Shown here: piece by piece, positions 41,139-52,465 of the stretch
Position numbering within the stretch: position 1 is the first letter of the stretch
Layout: each line of letters begins with the position of its first letter
NCBI GenBank assembly: GCA_001939145.1
Contig: LSRX01000328.1
Span: 16,348 to 80,347, forward strand
DNA from: Symbiodinium microadriaticum
Lineage: Eukaryota > Sar > Dinophyceae > Suessiales > Symbiodiniaceae
DNA length: 64,000 bases
Reading direction: 5' to 3'
Notes under the pieces: generated by a model
Told to the model about the DNA's origin: nothing
The model's database searches: none
What the model saw: only the letters and a program-made list of their open reading frames with translations
Program-made: the position numbers and the translations under genes

Positions 41139-41540
41139 GGTCTTGGTTGGACCCTGGGCTTGCCCTAGACTCTAGACCCTAAACCCCTAAACCCCTAAAT
41201 CCTAAACGCTAAACCCGAAACCCTAAACACGAAGCCCTAAACCCTAAACCCGAAACCCTAAACCGTCGGCGTTTATCAGGGTCCGTGGCTTTCGGGCAAG
41301 ATTTCCGAGTCTTGTAGGGCTGCTAGGGCGAGTTTTAGGGGTTCAGCAGTCTTACGATACAGGGTTTAGGGTTTAGGGGTTTAGGGTTCAGGGGTTTAAG
41401 GTTTAGGGCTTAGGGTTTAGGGTTTGGGGTCTAGGGCCTATTTAGGGTTTAGGGTTTTAAGCCCCAGGGCCCTAACCCCCAAACCCTGAACCCCCCTAGC
41501 CCCGAAACGTCTCCCTTTGTCCCCGGCTGCCGCGCCGGAG

Positions 41541-41600
41541 TCCAGGTGGGACGACAAGTGTCGCGAGAGACAGCCCGGTGGCTATTGTGGCCTGGCAGAA
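41541..41600 (+). CDS. Exon of glycoprotein-like gene (CRERQPGGYCG)
   Basis: After CGGAG the frame reads SRWDDKCRERQPGGYCGLAE. Two cysteines spaced for a disulphide. C-rich flank upstream, TTTAGGG-like flank downstream. It fits between the CPSRNYT and TGQGNCTW exons. Confidence 0.55.
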
Positions 41601-42925
41601 GTTGAGGGTTTGAGGGTTTAGGGTCTACAGGGTTTAGGGTTTAGGGTTTAGGGCCTAAGAGTTTAGGGTTGAGGGTTTGGGGTTTAGGGCCGGAGGGTTT
41701 AGGGTTTAGGGGTTGAGGGTTTAGCGTTTACGGCCTTTTAGGGTTTAGGGTTTAGGGTTTAGGGTTTGGGGGTTTGGGGGATCCAGGGGTTGGGGGATCC
41801 AGGGGCTTGGGGCCATTTGTGTCCTAAACCCTAAACCCTAAACCCTGAACTGTGGGAGGGTCTTGAGAGTTTGGCCTTATTGAGTTGTAAGGCAAGTTTC
41901 TAGGTTAGTTCTGGGGATCGCGGCTGGGTGCTGTCCGGTTCCGGAGTTTCGGGAGACTATTCTCATAGACTTGTCTAACCAATTCTCCATAGCCCCAACA
42001 GCAGAAGGCTTCCGTAAAATACTGCAGTACAGCGTACCCGCAAAGATCGTATCTGAGGATCTTTGGTCTAGGTCTTGGTGGCTTGGAGTTTCCTGGGTTC
42101 GGGCTCAGCGATTCTGAATACCAGCGATTGACTGCTTGACACACTATCTGTTGAAATGGCCATGCAAGAAGTGCTCTCATTGCTGTTCTTCTGCAGGCCC
42201 CTGGGAGAACCGCGCAGTACTCGTTGCTGACACAACCTCGAGATCCAAGAAAGCTTGAGCCAGATCTGCAGGTCGAAGCGATGCACACCCGCACCCTTCA
42301 ACCCTAAACCCCAAACTTGGCCCTGAACCTCTGAGCCAAAATCTAACTCCTAGTGCTGGCTGCCAGTCCCAGAGACCTACCGTACTACAGAAGCTTCAGT
42401 AATTGCGAGCAGTGTAGTTCTTGGGGTTCCTTCTTTTTAAAGCAAGTATAGTATAATGGTCCCCTAAAGCCAGCAAGCCCTATTCCAATTCCAAAAGCGG
42501 CACAAGTACGGTTTAAACCCTAAACCCTAAGCCCTAAACCCTACATTAGGGCCTGAACCCTACACCCTAAACCCGAAGCCTTAAGCCCTAGGGCCTAAAC
42601 CCCAAAAGTCTCAATTCCAGACCCTGAGCCACCGGCTTTGACAAGTAATGCTCATGGGCGTGGTGTCGATTTACAAAGCGGTTTTGGGCTTTCTGATAGC
42701 AACCTCCAGGTCGGGTATGATTAGTAATTCAGGGTATTTAGGGTTTAGTAATCATATACCTAAACCCTGAACCCTTAACCCTAAACCCCAAACCCTAAAC
42801 CCCAAGCTAAACTCCCTAAACTCTAAACTCTAAACCCTAAACTCTAAACTCTAAACCCTGAACCCTAAGCCCTAAACCCCTCCCGAGAGCCCTGGATTCT
42901 GTGGGAGACTCGCTGAGGCGATCAG

Positions 42926-42973
42926 ACGCCCACCGGACAGGGCAACTGCACGTGGACCTACGAGGATTCTCGG
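42926..42973 (+). CDS. Exon of glycoprotein-like gene (TGQGNCTWTYED)
   Basis: After GCGATCAG the frame reads TPTGQGNCTWTYEDS. NCT is a sequon. Its 3' end GAGGAT is repeated at the 5' side of the next exon (GGAGGATGCC), so the intron is bounded by a direct repeat. Joined, the two exons give CTWTYE then DAGEITIDELTD. Confidence 0.65.
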
Positions 42974-43792
42974 GTTTAGGGGTTGGGGTTTAGAGTTAAG
43001 GGTTCAGGGTTTAGGTATATGATTACTAAACCCCAAACCCTAAATTCTCAAACCTGGCGGCCTAAAAGCCACCCTAAGCCCTATCTCGGGATCCAAAACC
43101 CTACTGTTTTAGGGGTTCTACCTCAAAAACTAAGGGGTCATAACCTAGTAGCTATTTTCTAGGGTTTGGGGATATACCGATATACCTTAAATTAAGGGGT
43201 CATAACCTACTATTTTCTAGGGTTTGGGGATACAGGTCAGCCCTAAACCCTAAACCCTGAGACAGTCGCAGCATCCGCCCTCCCCGTCAAAGGTCGTAAT
43301 CCTACACCCCATATGCCCTGAACCGAATCGGCGAGCCGCGTGGGAACATTGAAATCCCCTAAACCCTAAACCCTAAACTCCGAACCCTAAACCCTAAACC
43401 CTAAACCCTAGGCCCTAGGCCCTGAACCCTAAACCCTAAACCCTAAACCCCCAAGCCCCAAAAACCCGACCCTGAGCGACAGAAAGCAGTAGCCCCAAAC
43501 GCGCAAAGCTGGAAAGCTCCGAACCTTGATCCACATGTCTTGGAAGGTATGTAGAACAATAGCTCTTGATAGGTGTTGGGCCCTTATTTTACCTGCTTTT
43601 GGGGGTTAAGGGAATCCTCTACAGAATGCATCAAGACCGGAAATCCTACACATGCGAACTCCCAAACCGGAAGCCGGAAGCCCGCAGCCCCTCAGACCCC
43701 ACACCATTGAAGCTCCTAGGCATCTACACCCCGATTTAGGGTTTAGGGTTTCCTAAGCCCCTCTACGTCTCCACTCGCAGGTGTAGGGTTTA

Positions 43793-43869
43793 GCCCTAGG
43801 CCCCTAAGCAGTTCCTTTTTGGGGATTACCTTATAGGATTCTAGCGGAACTACTTAGGGGCCTATGGGT
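43793..43869. repeat. Fold-back element family 1, copy
   Basis: The arm CCTAGGCCCCTAAGCAGTTC at the left matches the complement of GAACTACTTAGGGGCCTATG at 43848-43867 with few differences. The spacer contains TTTTTGGGGATTACCTTATA, as in the 50488 copy. It lies just upstream of the next exon. Confidence 0.75.
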
Positions 43870-43907
43870 AGAGCCCTTGGGGCTTGAATCAAAGCCCAAA
43901 GCGGGAG

Positions 43908-43979
43908 GATGCCGGGGAGATCACCATCGACGAGCTCACGGACATCCGGAACTACACGTCCTTTTTGGAGTCTGGGAGG
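43908..43979 (+). CDS. Exon of glycoprotein-like gene (DAGEITIDELTDIRNYT)
   Basis: The frame reads DAGEITIDELTDIRNYTSFL, ESG. NYT is a sequon. The preceding exon ends TYED and the following one begins REYMRW, giving a continuous acidic helical segment. Strong composition supports it. Confidence 0.7.
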
Positions 43980-44247
43980 ACCCTGAACCCTCAAGCCCTA
44001 AATCCTAAACCCTAAACCCTAAGCCCTAAACCCCTAAACCCTAAACCTCCAAAACCCCTAAACATCCAAAACCCCTAAACCCCCAAACCCCTAATCCTTA
44101 AAAACCCTAAGGAGGAGCTTCAAGGGGCTTTTGAAGGGACCATTTCTTTGGGCTTTCGGGTCTTCGAGGGGCTGGGGCTTACTTCAGGGTTAAGTATAGG
44201 GCCTTTTAGGGTTTAAGGGGTTAGGGGTTTAAGGGTTTAGGGTTTTG

Positions 44248-44442
44248 GAGTTTAGGGTTTTAAGGGTTTCAGGGTTTCAGGGTTTAGGGTTTTAGGGTTT
44301 AGGGGTTTAGGGTTTAGGGGTTTGGGGTTAGGGGTTTGGGTTTANGAGTTTAGGGTTTTAAGGGTTTCAGGGTTTCAGGGTTTAGGGTTTTAGGGTTTAG
44401 GGGTTTAGGGTTTAGGGGTTTGGGGTTAGGGGTTTGGGTTTA
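44248..44442. repeat. Perfect 97-bp duplication across a single N
   Basis: Copy A 44248-44344 and copy B 44346-44442 are identical, with N at 44345. Both consist of TTTAGGG variants. Confidence 0.9.
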
Positions 44443-45298
44443 GGGGTTTGAGGTAGGGTTGTGAGGATTTTTAGGCTTCGGTGACTCTGATAAGAGCCCT
44501 AATTGGCCATGTCCCCTGCTCCATCACCATCCCAAGAAAACTGCAAAAACGCCATGAGCACCTGTTTACTATCTCCCTGAGTTTAAGTGGGGCACAGGGT
44601 TTCGGCAAGGTCTCGGGTTGAAGGCCAACGAGTTTCAAGGCTAAGGTTTAGGGCTTAGGGGTTTAGGCAGGGGTTTAGGGTTTAAGCTTTAGGTTTATAG
44701 GGCTTAGGGCTTGGGGTTTAGGGCATAAGGGTTTCGATGTGCGCTGAAATGTTCAGACTTCATGGTTTCTGGATTGACAAGCTTTGGCCTCAGCATGTCT
44801 CAAGCAGGTTTTGGGCTTGCCAGTTTCGAGTTTAGGGTTCAGGGATTGGGGGGTTGTGTCCGGAGTTTGGTCGGGTCGGGTTCTGATGTGCCCCATGCAC
44901 GGAAGTCGTTGTTTGCGTGGCTACGTCTTGCGTCCCCAAGTCCAATTACTTCGGGCTTTTTGTTGAGAGTTTCGGATTTCGGAAACCAGCAGCTTCAATA
45001 ACAGACCACGGCGCCACTAACCCTAAACCCGAAAAAAACCCTAAACTGTGGTTGACCTACGCGGGCCTGTCCTGCTGGACCCAGGCCTGTATATGACTTT
45101 AAGCCCTAAGCTCCCAGCCCTAACTCTGAGGCGTGAAGGGCTTCAATTTTTTTTCAATCCGTTCACCTAAACCCTAAAACCCCAAACCCTGCACCCTAAA
45201 CCCTACACCCTAAACCCTAAACCCCGAAACCCTAAACGCTAAAACCCTATAACCTAAACCCTAAACCCTGAAATTCCCACTCATACCGTGTCAGGCAG

Positions 45299-45362
45299 GA
45301 GTACATGCGGTGGGCCGACCGAGGCAAGGGGTGGACGTGGTGGGACTCGACGCCTGGCTCGG
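45299..45362 (+). CDS. Exon of glycoprotein-like gene (EYMRWADRGKGWTWW)
   Basis: After GTCAGGCAG the frame reads EYMRWADRGKGWTWWDSTPG, SA. Its 5' end GCAGGAG shares AGGA with the end of the exon at 43979 (GGGAGGACC). Trp-rich sequence is unlike the repeat. Confidence 0.6.
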
Positions 45363-45622
45363 CAAGCTTGCTTTTGGCGTCCATTTTGGGTTGAGAGATT
45401 CGCCGAAAACCCTGAACCCCAACTGCTGTAGCTTCCGCCAGAGTACTCAAAGCTTCCCCCTAAACCCTAAACCCCTAAAACCCTAAACCCTAAACCCTAA
45501 AGCCCTAAATCCTCAACCCTAAAACCCTACACCCTAAAACCCTAAAGCCCCAAAGCCCTAAAGCCCTGAAGCCCTAAACCCCTAAAGCCTTAAACCGTAT
45601 AACCCAAAACCCTAAACCTCTC

Positions 45623-45690
45623 AGGAAGTTGGACGAGCTGGCGAACGAGTGGCGGCTGATGTTGGCGGAGGCCGGGGCATCCGAGCCTTA
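45623..45690 (+). CDS. Exon of glycoprotein-like gene (LDELANEWRLMLAEAG)
   Basis: After CCTCTCAG the frame reads RKLDELANEWRLMLAEAGAS to a TAA. An amphipathic helix. CCCTAAA-like sequence precedes it. Confidence 0.5.
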
Positions 45691-46254
45691 AGGCCCTTAA
45701 ACCGATCGAGCCCCAGGCCGTTAAACCCCTAGAACCCCCGGGTTCGGGGTTTAGGGCTTAGGGCTTCGGGTTTAGGGTTTGGGGTTTAGGGTTTAGGGGT
45801 TTAAGGGTTTGGGGTTTAGGGGTTTAGGGGTTTAGGGTTTAGGGTCGGAAACCTTTGCTCTGGGCTTCCGCAGGCAGAATCTTGAATTCCTTTGGGTGGA
45901 AATCCGATGCCCATACCCCAAACCCCAAACAGGGTCAACTGGCATGAAGCAGCAGGAAGCCGCCTTGAACCCATAACTCCAAACAGCACCCTAGGGCCCC
46001 AAACCCCCAAGCTCTAAGGGACCCCAAGCTCCCCGAAAGCCCAAAAGCCCCTGAAGCTGCAGTCGCAACGTCGATTCTTGCCCCCCCCTCGAGAGTCTAA
46101 GCATTCAACCCGAGAACCTATGAGCCCGTGTTAAGGATAGCGATCGTGATGGCAGTAGGAATTGTTGTAAGAGTAAGAGAGTAAGAGTATAAGGGATGTT
46201 AGGACCCTAAACCCCAAACCCCTAAACCCTAGGACTGAAGTCCCCCCCCCCCAG

Positions 46255-46346
46255 AAGATGTCTATCCACAGGAGCTTTTCGCCAAGAAGTACCCGAACGC
46301 CACGCCCGCCTCCGAGATCCCCGACCCGACTCCCGGCCTTCGCAGG
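46255..46346 (+). CDS. Exon of glycoprotein-like gene (KKYPNATPASEIPDPTPG)
   Basis: After a C10-CAG acceptor the frame reads DVYPQELFAKKYPNATPASE and IPDPTPGLRR, then a canonical GTAAGT donor at 46347. NAT is a sequon. Both splice signals make this one of the best-defined exons. Confidence 0.7.
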
Positions 46347-46923
46347 GTAAGTATTCGTACATGTCTTTTGTGTTCCTGTATAATCATACTAGCTGCTAGA
46401 ATAAGAGCATGTTCCACCAAGGCCCCTCTCAAGTATTGAGGCCCTTGTATTGCAGAGCCCTTAACGTAGCCCTTATGGTAGCCCTTATAGTAGCTAAACT
46501 AAGCCCAAAACCCCTAAACCCCTAAACAACCCTAAACCCTAAACATTAAAGGACCGTAAACCCTAAACCCCTAGACCCTAAACCCCAAATCTCCTGTAAA
46601 GGAAGAGAAACCCGAGCCCGCAAGGTTCCATTCTTTCACGTCGGCTCGATGGGCTTGTTTCTTTGAGGGCTCAGGGCTTAGGGTTCAAGGTTTAGGGCTT
46701 AGGGTTGAAGGTTTAGGGCTTCGGGTTTAGGGTTTAAGGTTTGGGGCTTAGGGTTTAGGGTTTAAGGCTTGGGGCTTGGGGTTTAGGGTTTAAGGTTCGG
46801 TGCTTAGGGTTTAGGGTTTACCAGAATAGTGAGGGTTTGTTTTTTCCCTCTGATTCCCATCATCTTATTGTATGGTATGCTCCCAAAGCCATTTTCTTAC
46901 TATGACCCGCTTACATGACGTAG

Positions 46924-47013
46924 GGATTCCGGCGACAGCGGAGCTGAGGAAGTGTGACTTCAACATGAGGCGCTTCTACGAGGATCGAGGGATAGACGTG
47001 TTCGGGAAGTTCG
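46924..47013 (+). CDS. Exon of glycoprotein-like gene (CDFNMRRFYEDRGIDVFG)
   Basis: The frame reads GIPATAELRKCDFNMRRFYE and DRGIDVFGK. It follows the exon at 46255 in sense and style. The splice sites are uncertain, with TAG at 46920-46922 as one possible acceptor. Confidence 0.6.
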
Positions 47014-47479
47014 GGGTTTGTATGATAACCCTAAACCCTAAACTGTAAAAGCCCCAAACCCTAAAGCCTAAACCCTACACCCTAAACGGATAATTCAGGG
47101 CTTCCAGGGTTTAGGCATTAGGGTGCAGGAGCTGGATTTCAGAGCTTTTTGAGTTTTGGCCCTCCGAAGTACAGCGGGGATGCAAGAAGGGGGTGAAAAT
47201 AGGAACCTGATGAAGAAACCCTGAGTCTTTATGTGGTCCCAAATAAGGAGTACTTAGGGCCCAATAGAGGGTGGATGGAGGGTCTAGGGAATCGTGCTAT
47301 TTTGGGGTTTATAGGGCCAGGGGTTCTTAATTAGGTTCCCACATTGATCCGGAGGTTCCTTTCTAGAAGACCGCCTCGCTGTGACTACTTGCATTGGTCT
47401 CCATGCATCTAAGCGCCACGAGGTGAAGCGTTGCTATGGTTTTCCATGGGTCCCTATTTGTAGTAGATGCTTTTGTAGA

Positions 47480-47695
47480 TGTTTGCGCCAACTTTTCGAC
47501 CCCTCCACGGGAGCCCAAACAGCTCAACGGCAGAAGCAATTTTTGGGTCTAGGGTTTGGGGCATCTGCCTCTTGCACCTGCAGCTTCCTTCGTCTGCAGC
47601 CCACTCTCGGATTCCTGCGCTCTCTCAGGACAAGGGCTACTACGCCACAGCACCTCGGGCTACTATGGCACTCGGGCGCTCTTCACCCTACACCC
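47480..47695 (+). CDS. Possible terminal exons, frame unclear
   Basis: Open plus-strand pieces RQLFDPSTGAQTAQRQKQ (47488-47541) and, after CTCTCAG at 47628, DKGYYATAPRATMALGRSSP are protein-like, but three overlapping frames are open and no strong motif decides. They could be the last exons of the glycoprotein-like gene. Confidence 0.3.
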
Positions 47696-48169
47696 TGAAC
47701 AGTCTGTAACTCGGAACCCCAGTGTCACGGTCCTTAAACCTGATTGCGCCAACCTGAAATCGTAAACTCTAAAATGAAACGGGTTCCTGAGGGGGTCTAT
47801 GCTGGCTTTACAGGGATTTCACAGGCTGCTTTACAGGTAGCTGAAGGGGTTGATGCGTCGGTCGTTATAAGCATGGGGAACCTAAACCCCAAAACAAACT
47901 GTAAGTCTGTGTAGTCAACCATTTGATCCCCACTTACCCAGGTCGTCTCATCTCTTAAGTAGAGCCCTGCACCCCGAAACCCTAAAAGCTTATATAAAGC
48001 CCCCGAAACCCTTAAAGCCTCAAGCCCTAAGCCCTAAACCCTAAATCCTTAAAGCCAAACCTAAAACCCCTACACTCCTTAACCCTTCCCCTTAAAGCAG
48101 CGCCCCAGAGCCCTAAACCCTAAGCCTTTCAGCCCTTGGATTCAACCCTAAGCTTACGGTTTATAGGGT

Positions 48170-48362
48170 TTAGGGTTAGTGGCCCTACTAGGGTTTAGGG
48201 TTTAGGGTTTAGGGGTTTAGGGGGTTTAGGGTTTAGGGGTTTAGGGGTTTAGGGTTTAGGGTTTAGGGTTTAGGTTTAGGGGTTTAGGGGTTTAGGGTAT
48301 AGGGTTTAGGGGCCCTGCTGGGGGTTAGGGTTTAGGGGTTTAGGGTTTAGGGTTTCGGGGCC
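48170..48362. repeat. TTTAGGG array
   Basis: About 190 bases of TTTAGGG/TTTAGGGG units. No gene between here and 49.3 kb was supportable; a C13 run lies at 48588-48600. Confidence 0.85.
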
Positions 48363-49303
48363 TAAAATCTCTCAACCTCGCAAGACGACAGAGCTTCCAG
48401 TACCTTGCTGGTGTTTAGGGTTTAGGGTTTAGAGTTTCGGGTCTCGGGTTTCGGGTTTCGGGTTTAGGGTTTAGGGTGTCGGGTTTAGGGTTTCGGGTTT
48501 CGGGTTTAGGGATTAGGGGAATACAGGGATTGCCACAAAGGGGGGTTATACATGGGGACTCTTCTAGAGATCCCGCTCGCCCACTCCCCCCCCCCCCCCA
48601 AGCACCGGTGAGTGTATTCAACCCAGCAATGCAACCCTCCATCCAACAGTCCAAAGCCTGAGCTCTGAGACCCAGAATCATAATATGGGCCTTGATAATT
48701 TGGAATATGGTGTTGGGGGCGTTTATCCGGCGATTAAATGGTTTACGAGTTGAGGGTTCAGTTTTTGTTTGACACGGAGCTGCACGCTCTACTCTACAGG
48801 GAGTTTGTGTATTCAACTGTTCCTTGTAGGTTATCGTTGAGGATTTACGAGTTCAGGGTTTAGGTTTTGATGTGGTTAGGATTCAAAGTTTAAGGTTTAT
48901 GTTTTATGGTTTCGGGTTGAGGATACTACCCGATGATCAGTTTAACCCGCCGCCGATCGTTCTCCTAGACTTAAGGCAACGGTCACTAAGCAGAAGACGT
49001 TGAGTCATAGCCACCTCACTCCAACACCCTCAACTTCATCCTTATGCACACCCTCACGCCTTACTCCTAAACCCTCATAGCTCCAATCCCTACACCCTAA
49101 GCCCTAAACCCTTTCACATCTCCGGCCCGCTTCCCAAAAGCCTGCAGAGACAGAATCAAGCCCTGAAGCCTCTGAGCGCAGCCCAAACCCGTCGAACCTG
49201 GGTCGAATTCTCGTTAGGGTTTGGGAGTTTAGGGGGTTTATGGGGTTTAGGGGGTTTAGGGTTTAGGGCTAAGGGATTCTTGTTAGGTTCCTGCCGCTGT
49301 AAG

Positions 49304-49354
49304 GAATGCCACACAGCCCAGAAGGGCGAGAGATGCTACAAGGATGTGACTTGG
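49304..49354 (+). CDS. Exon of cysteine-bearing protein (ECHTAQKGERCYKDV)
   Basis: After CTGTAAG the frame reads ECHTAQKGERCYKDVTW. The exon end CAAGGATGTGA and the next exon start CCAAGGTGATC share CAAGG, so the splice is likely at that repeat. Together with the next two exons it forms a compact Cys/Trp-rich module. Confidence 0.55.
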
Positions 49355-49458
49355 TGTTCTTCGGATTGGCTCTTAGGACTTTAACTTTTTGGGGTTTCTG
49401 TATGAAGCTTAATATGGAGGCTAAACAAGTTCAACTTTTAGGAGGGGTTCAGAAGTCA

Positions 49459-49503
49459 GCCAAGGTGATCTGGGCCAAGCACGATGGCATCTGGAAGCAC
49501 CCG
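49459..49503 (+). CDS. Exon of cysteine-bearing protein (WAKHDGIWKHP)
   Basis: The frame reads AKVIWAKHDGIWKHPAP. It would follow CYK of the previous exon and precede EWYKGLTP of the next. The sequence lies between T-rich and CCTAAA-like stretches. Confidence 0.55.
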
Positions 49504-50055
49504 GCTCCTCGGCTCTACACCCTAAGCGGCCTATGTCAAAACCACGAAAGACCTAACACCCTAAAAGACCTAGGCCACAAAACACTTAAACCCCAAAAGA
49601 CTTAAGCCCTAAATTTTTTACAGACCTAAACCATAAAAGACCTAAAATAGGCAAGCCGAAGCGCGCGAATTATGTAGAGTTTAGTCGCGTGCCCATACCT
49701 AGAGTAGGCAGTTGCCGGAATGATGGGGAGGTTTAGGGTTTAGGGTTTAGGGAGTGCTCAAGGTAGGTGGCTAGGAAAGCCCCAGCTCCTACACCCCTCA
49801 ACCCTCTTAAGCCTTAAATCCTTGCAAGCACTGTCACACCGGACGCTAGGGCCCTTGTAGGATCCTAAAGTCCATTTCCCACGACGCTGAATCCTAACCC
49901 ATCTTCGTGCATCCTCGGCTGCAGCATCATCGACCAGGAGTTGACCCTAAAGCCTTGAAGGCCCTATCGAAACCCTCATAGAGCCCTCATAGAGCCCTCA
50001 TAAAGCCCCCATAGAGCCTTCATAGAGCCCCCCAGAGACGCCTGGGAGTTGCCAG

Positions 50056-50105
50056 GAGTGGTACAAGGGGCTGACCCCTTCCTCGACCTTCGAGGAGAGG
50101 GAGCC
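50056..50105 (+). CDS. Exon of cysteine-bearing protein (EWYKGLTPSSTFEE)
   Basis: After GTTGCCAG the frame reads EWYKGLTPSSTFEEREPV. The preceding exon ends KHP, so the joined sequence reads KHPEWYKGLTP. It is followed by TTTAGGG-rich sequence. Confidence 0.55.
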
Positions 50106-50242
50106 GGTTCCGAGCCGAAGGGCAGTCTGAGCGGTTTAAAACAAGAGCCTGGTTTAGGGTTTAGGGTTTAGGGGTTTAGGGGTTTAGGGTTTAGGGGTCT
50201 TGGGGTTTAGGGTTTAAGGTTTAGGGTTTAGGGTTNTTTTAT

Positions 50243-50985
50243 AGGGTTTAGGGTTTAGGGTCTAGGGCTTATAGAGTTTAGGTGCGTGGTTTATTATTCA
50301 GGGTTTAGGACGTAATGCTTTGGGGTTCAGGGTTTAGGGTTCCGGGGTTTAGGGCTTAGGGCTTCGGGCTCAGGGCTTGAGGTTTTGGGATTTCGGGTTG
50401 AGTTGAGGCTTGGGGTTTGGGGTTTGGGGTCGATTTTCGGTTCCGTTTGGCTTCGCCGTGTTCCCAAAATCCAATCCCTGATGGGTTTAGCCATAGGCCC
50501 CTAAGTAGTTCCTTTTTGGGATTACCTCGTAGGATTCTTAATATAAACCACAAAAAGAAACTACTTAGAACCCTGACCCTAGACCTCCTGAACTAAAAAC
50601 CCTGAAAGACTCCTTCCCTAAACCCTAGACCCTCAACCCTAAACACTAAACCCTAGAGTCTCACCTCTAAACCCCTAAACCCTGAACCAAAACCCCTGAA
50701 CCAAAGACCCTCAAGCCTGCTTTAGGGTTTAGGGTTTAGGGTTTAGGGTTTAGGGTACGGCACATCTTTGTGAAGTCTCGAGCAGGTCCGCCCAGCAAGG
50801 TGGCTCTGGTTGTCCCGCGGGTGCATGCCAGGCTGGGTTGCACTGCGGGGGCCATGCCGGGATGCCGTTTTTGGAGTAGGCATACGGTGAACCCCTAAAC
50901 CCTAAACCCCGAAACCTTGAACCCTAAACCCTAAACCCCTGAACCCTAAACCGCTAAACCCTAAACCCTAAACCCTAAACCCTAA
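50243..50985. repeat. 743-bp direct duplication, copy 1
   Basis: Identical to 52466-53208 over 743 bases at an offset of 2223, ending where A at 50986 meets G at 53209. Copy 1 begins seven bases after the N at 50236. It contains telomere-like repeat, a fold-back element and a short open stretch (50767-50870) that could be coding. Confidence 0.95.
50488..50570. repeat. Fold-back element family 1, copy (duplicated)
   Basis: Arms CTAAGTAGTTCCTTTTTGGG at 50501-50520 and CAAAAAGAAACTACTTAG at 50551-50568 are complementary with few mismatches, spacer containing ATTACCTCGTAGGATTCTTA. The copy in the duplication at 52711-52793 is identical. Confidence 0.75.
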
Positions 50986-51704
50986 ACCCCAAACCCTAAA
51001 CCCTCTTAGGGCCCCCCGGCTAATGAGCTGGCGGCTTCCCCAAGTCAGCCCTTCGCTGTTGCCTGTATTTGCCGTCTGCGCACGTCGCAGTGACGTCACG
51101 AGGCACTTTTGCAGGCATTTGTTTGGGAAATTTTTGAACGTCAAATCTGTCAAACTCTGATGTTAACAGTGCTGCCAATGCCAAACCACAATTTCGGCAA
51201 ACCCAAGCACAACGAAGTTAGGGGTCGGAATAATCTGCAACACCATTCTTCAGGGTTCCTTCACAGAAGCATAGTGGATTATGGTAATTAGAATATGCCC
51301 CAAAGGCCTAGTCTGATTACTGAGGCCCCGATGGTAGACACATGTGGTAACCCCCTTTTTCGCACCGAAACCCTCATAGACCTCTTCAAGGAACCCTTAC
51401 CCTTAGCATCAACATAGCCCAAAAGCCTTGTAAAAAAGGGCCTTTGGGCCCAAACGCCTAAGAATATGAGTCCTTCGATGCTAAGCCTATCGAAGTCATC
51501 AAAGCCCCCGAAGATCCTAAAGATGATCCTCGTGGACTTGGCTTTTGTTCCGCTTTGAGGAGTTTCAGGCCTACCTCTATCGGACCAGCCCGTCATTCGG
51601 CTTGGTGTTCAGGGTTTTGCTAAGATTTGGGGGCTTAGGGGTTTAGGATGTGGGGCGTAAGATATAAGGATTTAGGGTTTAGGGGTCGTTTTGTCGTGAT
51701 TCGT

Positions 51705-51723
51705 GTTTTTTTTTTTTTTTTTT
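51705..51723. repeat. Poly-T tract
   Basis: A T-run of about 19 bases after TCGTG. Could be a retroposed 3' end on the minus strand; no associated element was seen. Confidence 0.9.
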
Positions 51724-52465
51724 CTGAGTCCCCTTCGGATTGGCGGTGTAGTCTTCTGCGAGGTCTAATCTCATGAAAGATGTCATGGCTTCAGAGCCTT
51801 CAGTTCTTATCCCTTTTCAGCGTCTGGGGGTTGAGGCTAATAGGTCTGCTGGGGTTCAAGCTCAGACGCTCAAAGGTCAAAAGGCCTCAATGCCAGACAC
51901 AAAAGACCCCCAATGTTGGGGTTTCGGGTTTAGGGTTTAGGGCCAGGGTCCACGACTCTCTCAAGCAATCCATCCCAGACCAAGAATCCCAGACTACTAG
52001 ATCCGAAAGCCCTGAACTTTTAACCAACAGCCTACCTGCATCCGAAAACTTTAAACCTGTGGGTTCTTGTTACGGAGCTTAATTTAAGTTACCAGAATAG
52101 GGACCAGTAGTAAATAATACGGTTTCCTTCGTCATGGTAACTCAAGTTCTTCCTGGTTATGGTAACTTGAATTTAATTCCTTCGCAAGAACCCAGCCCAA
52201 ACCGGTCAAACCGTGAGGCCACGTCGCCTCGCCTGACGACCCCGCCGTCAACTCTAAACCCAGACCCTAAACCCTAAACCCTAAAACCTTAACCCTAAAC
52301 CCTAAACCTCTAAAACGTGAATCCTAAACCTTCAAAGGGAGCGCATTCCTAGGTTACCCGGGGGGGGCGGCTAAAAAGTGCCTCTGAGGATCGGATCCCC
52401 GTGTCCGCCGCCCTGTACCTGAGGCAGTGGGGGAAGTTCGTCGGTTTGGGGTTTTGGGTTTATTT

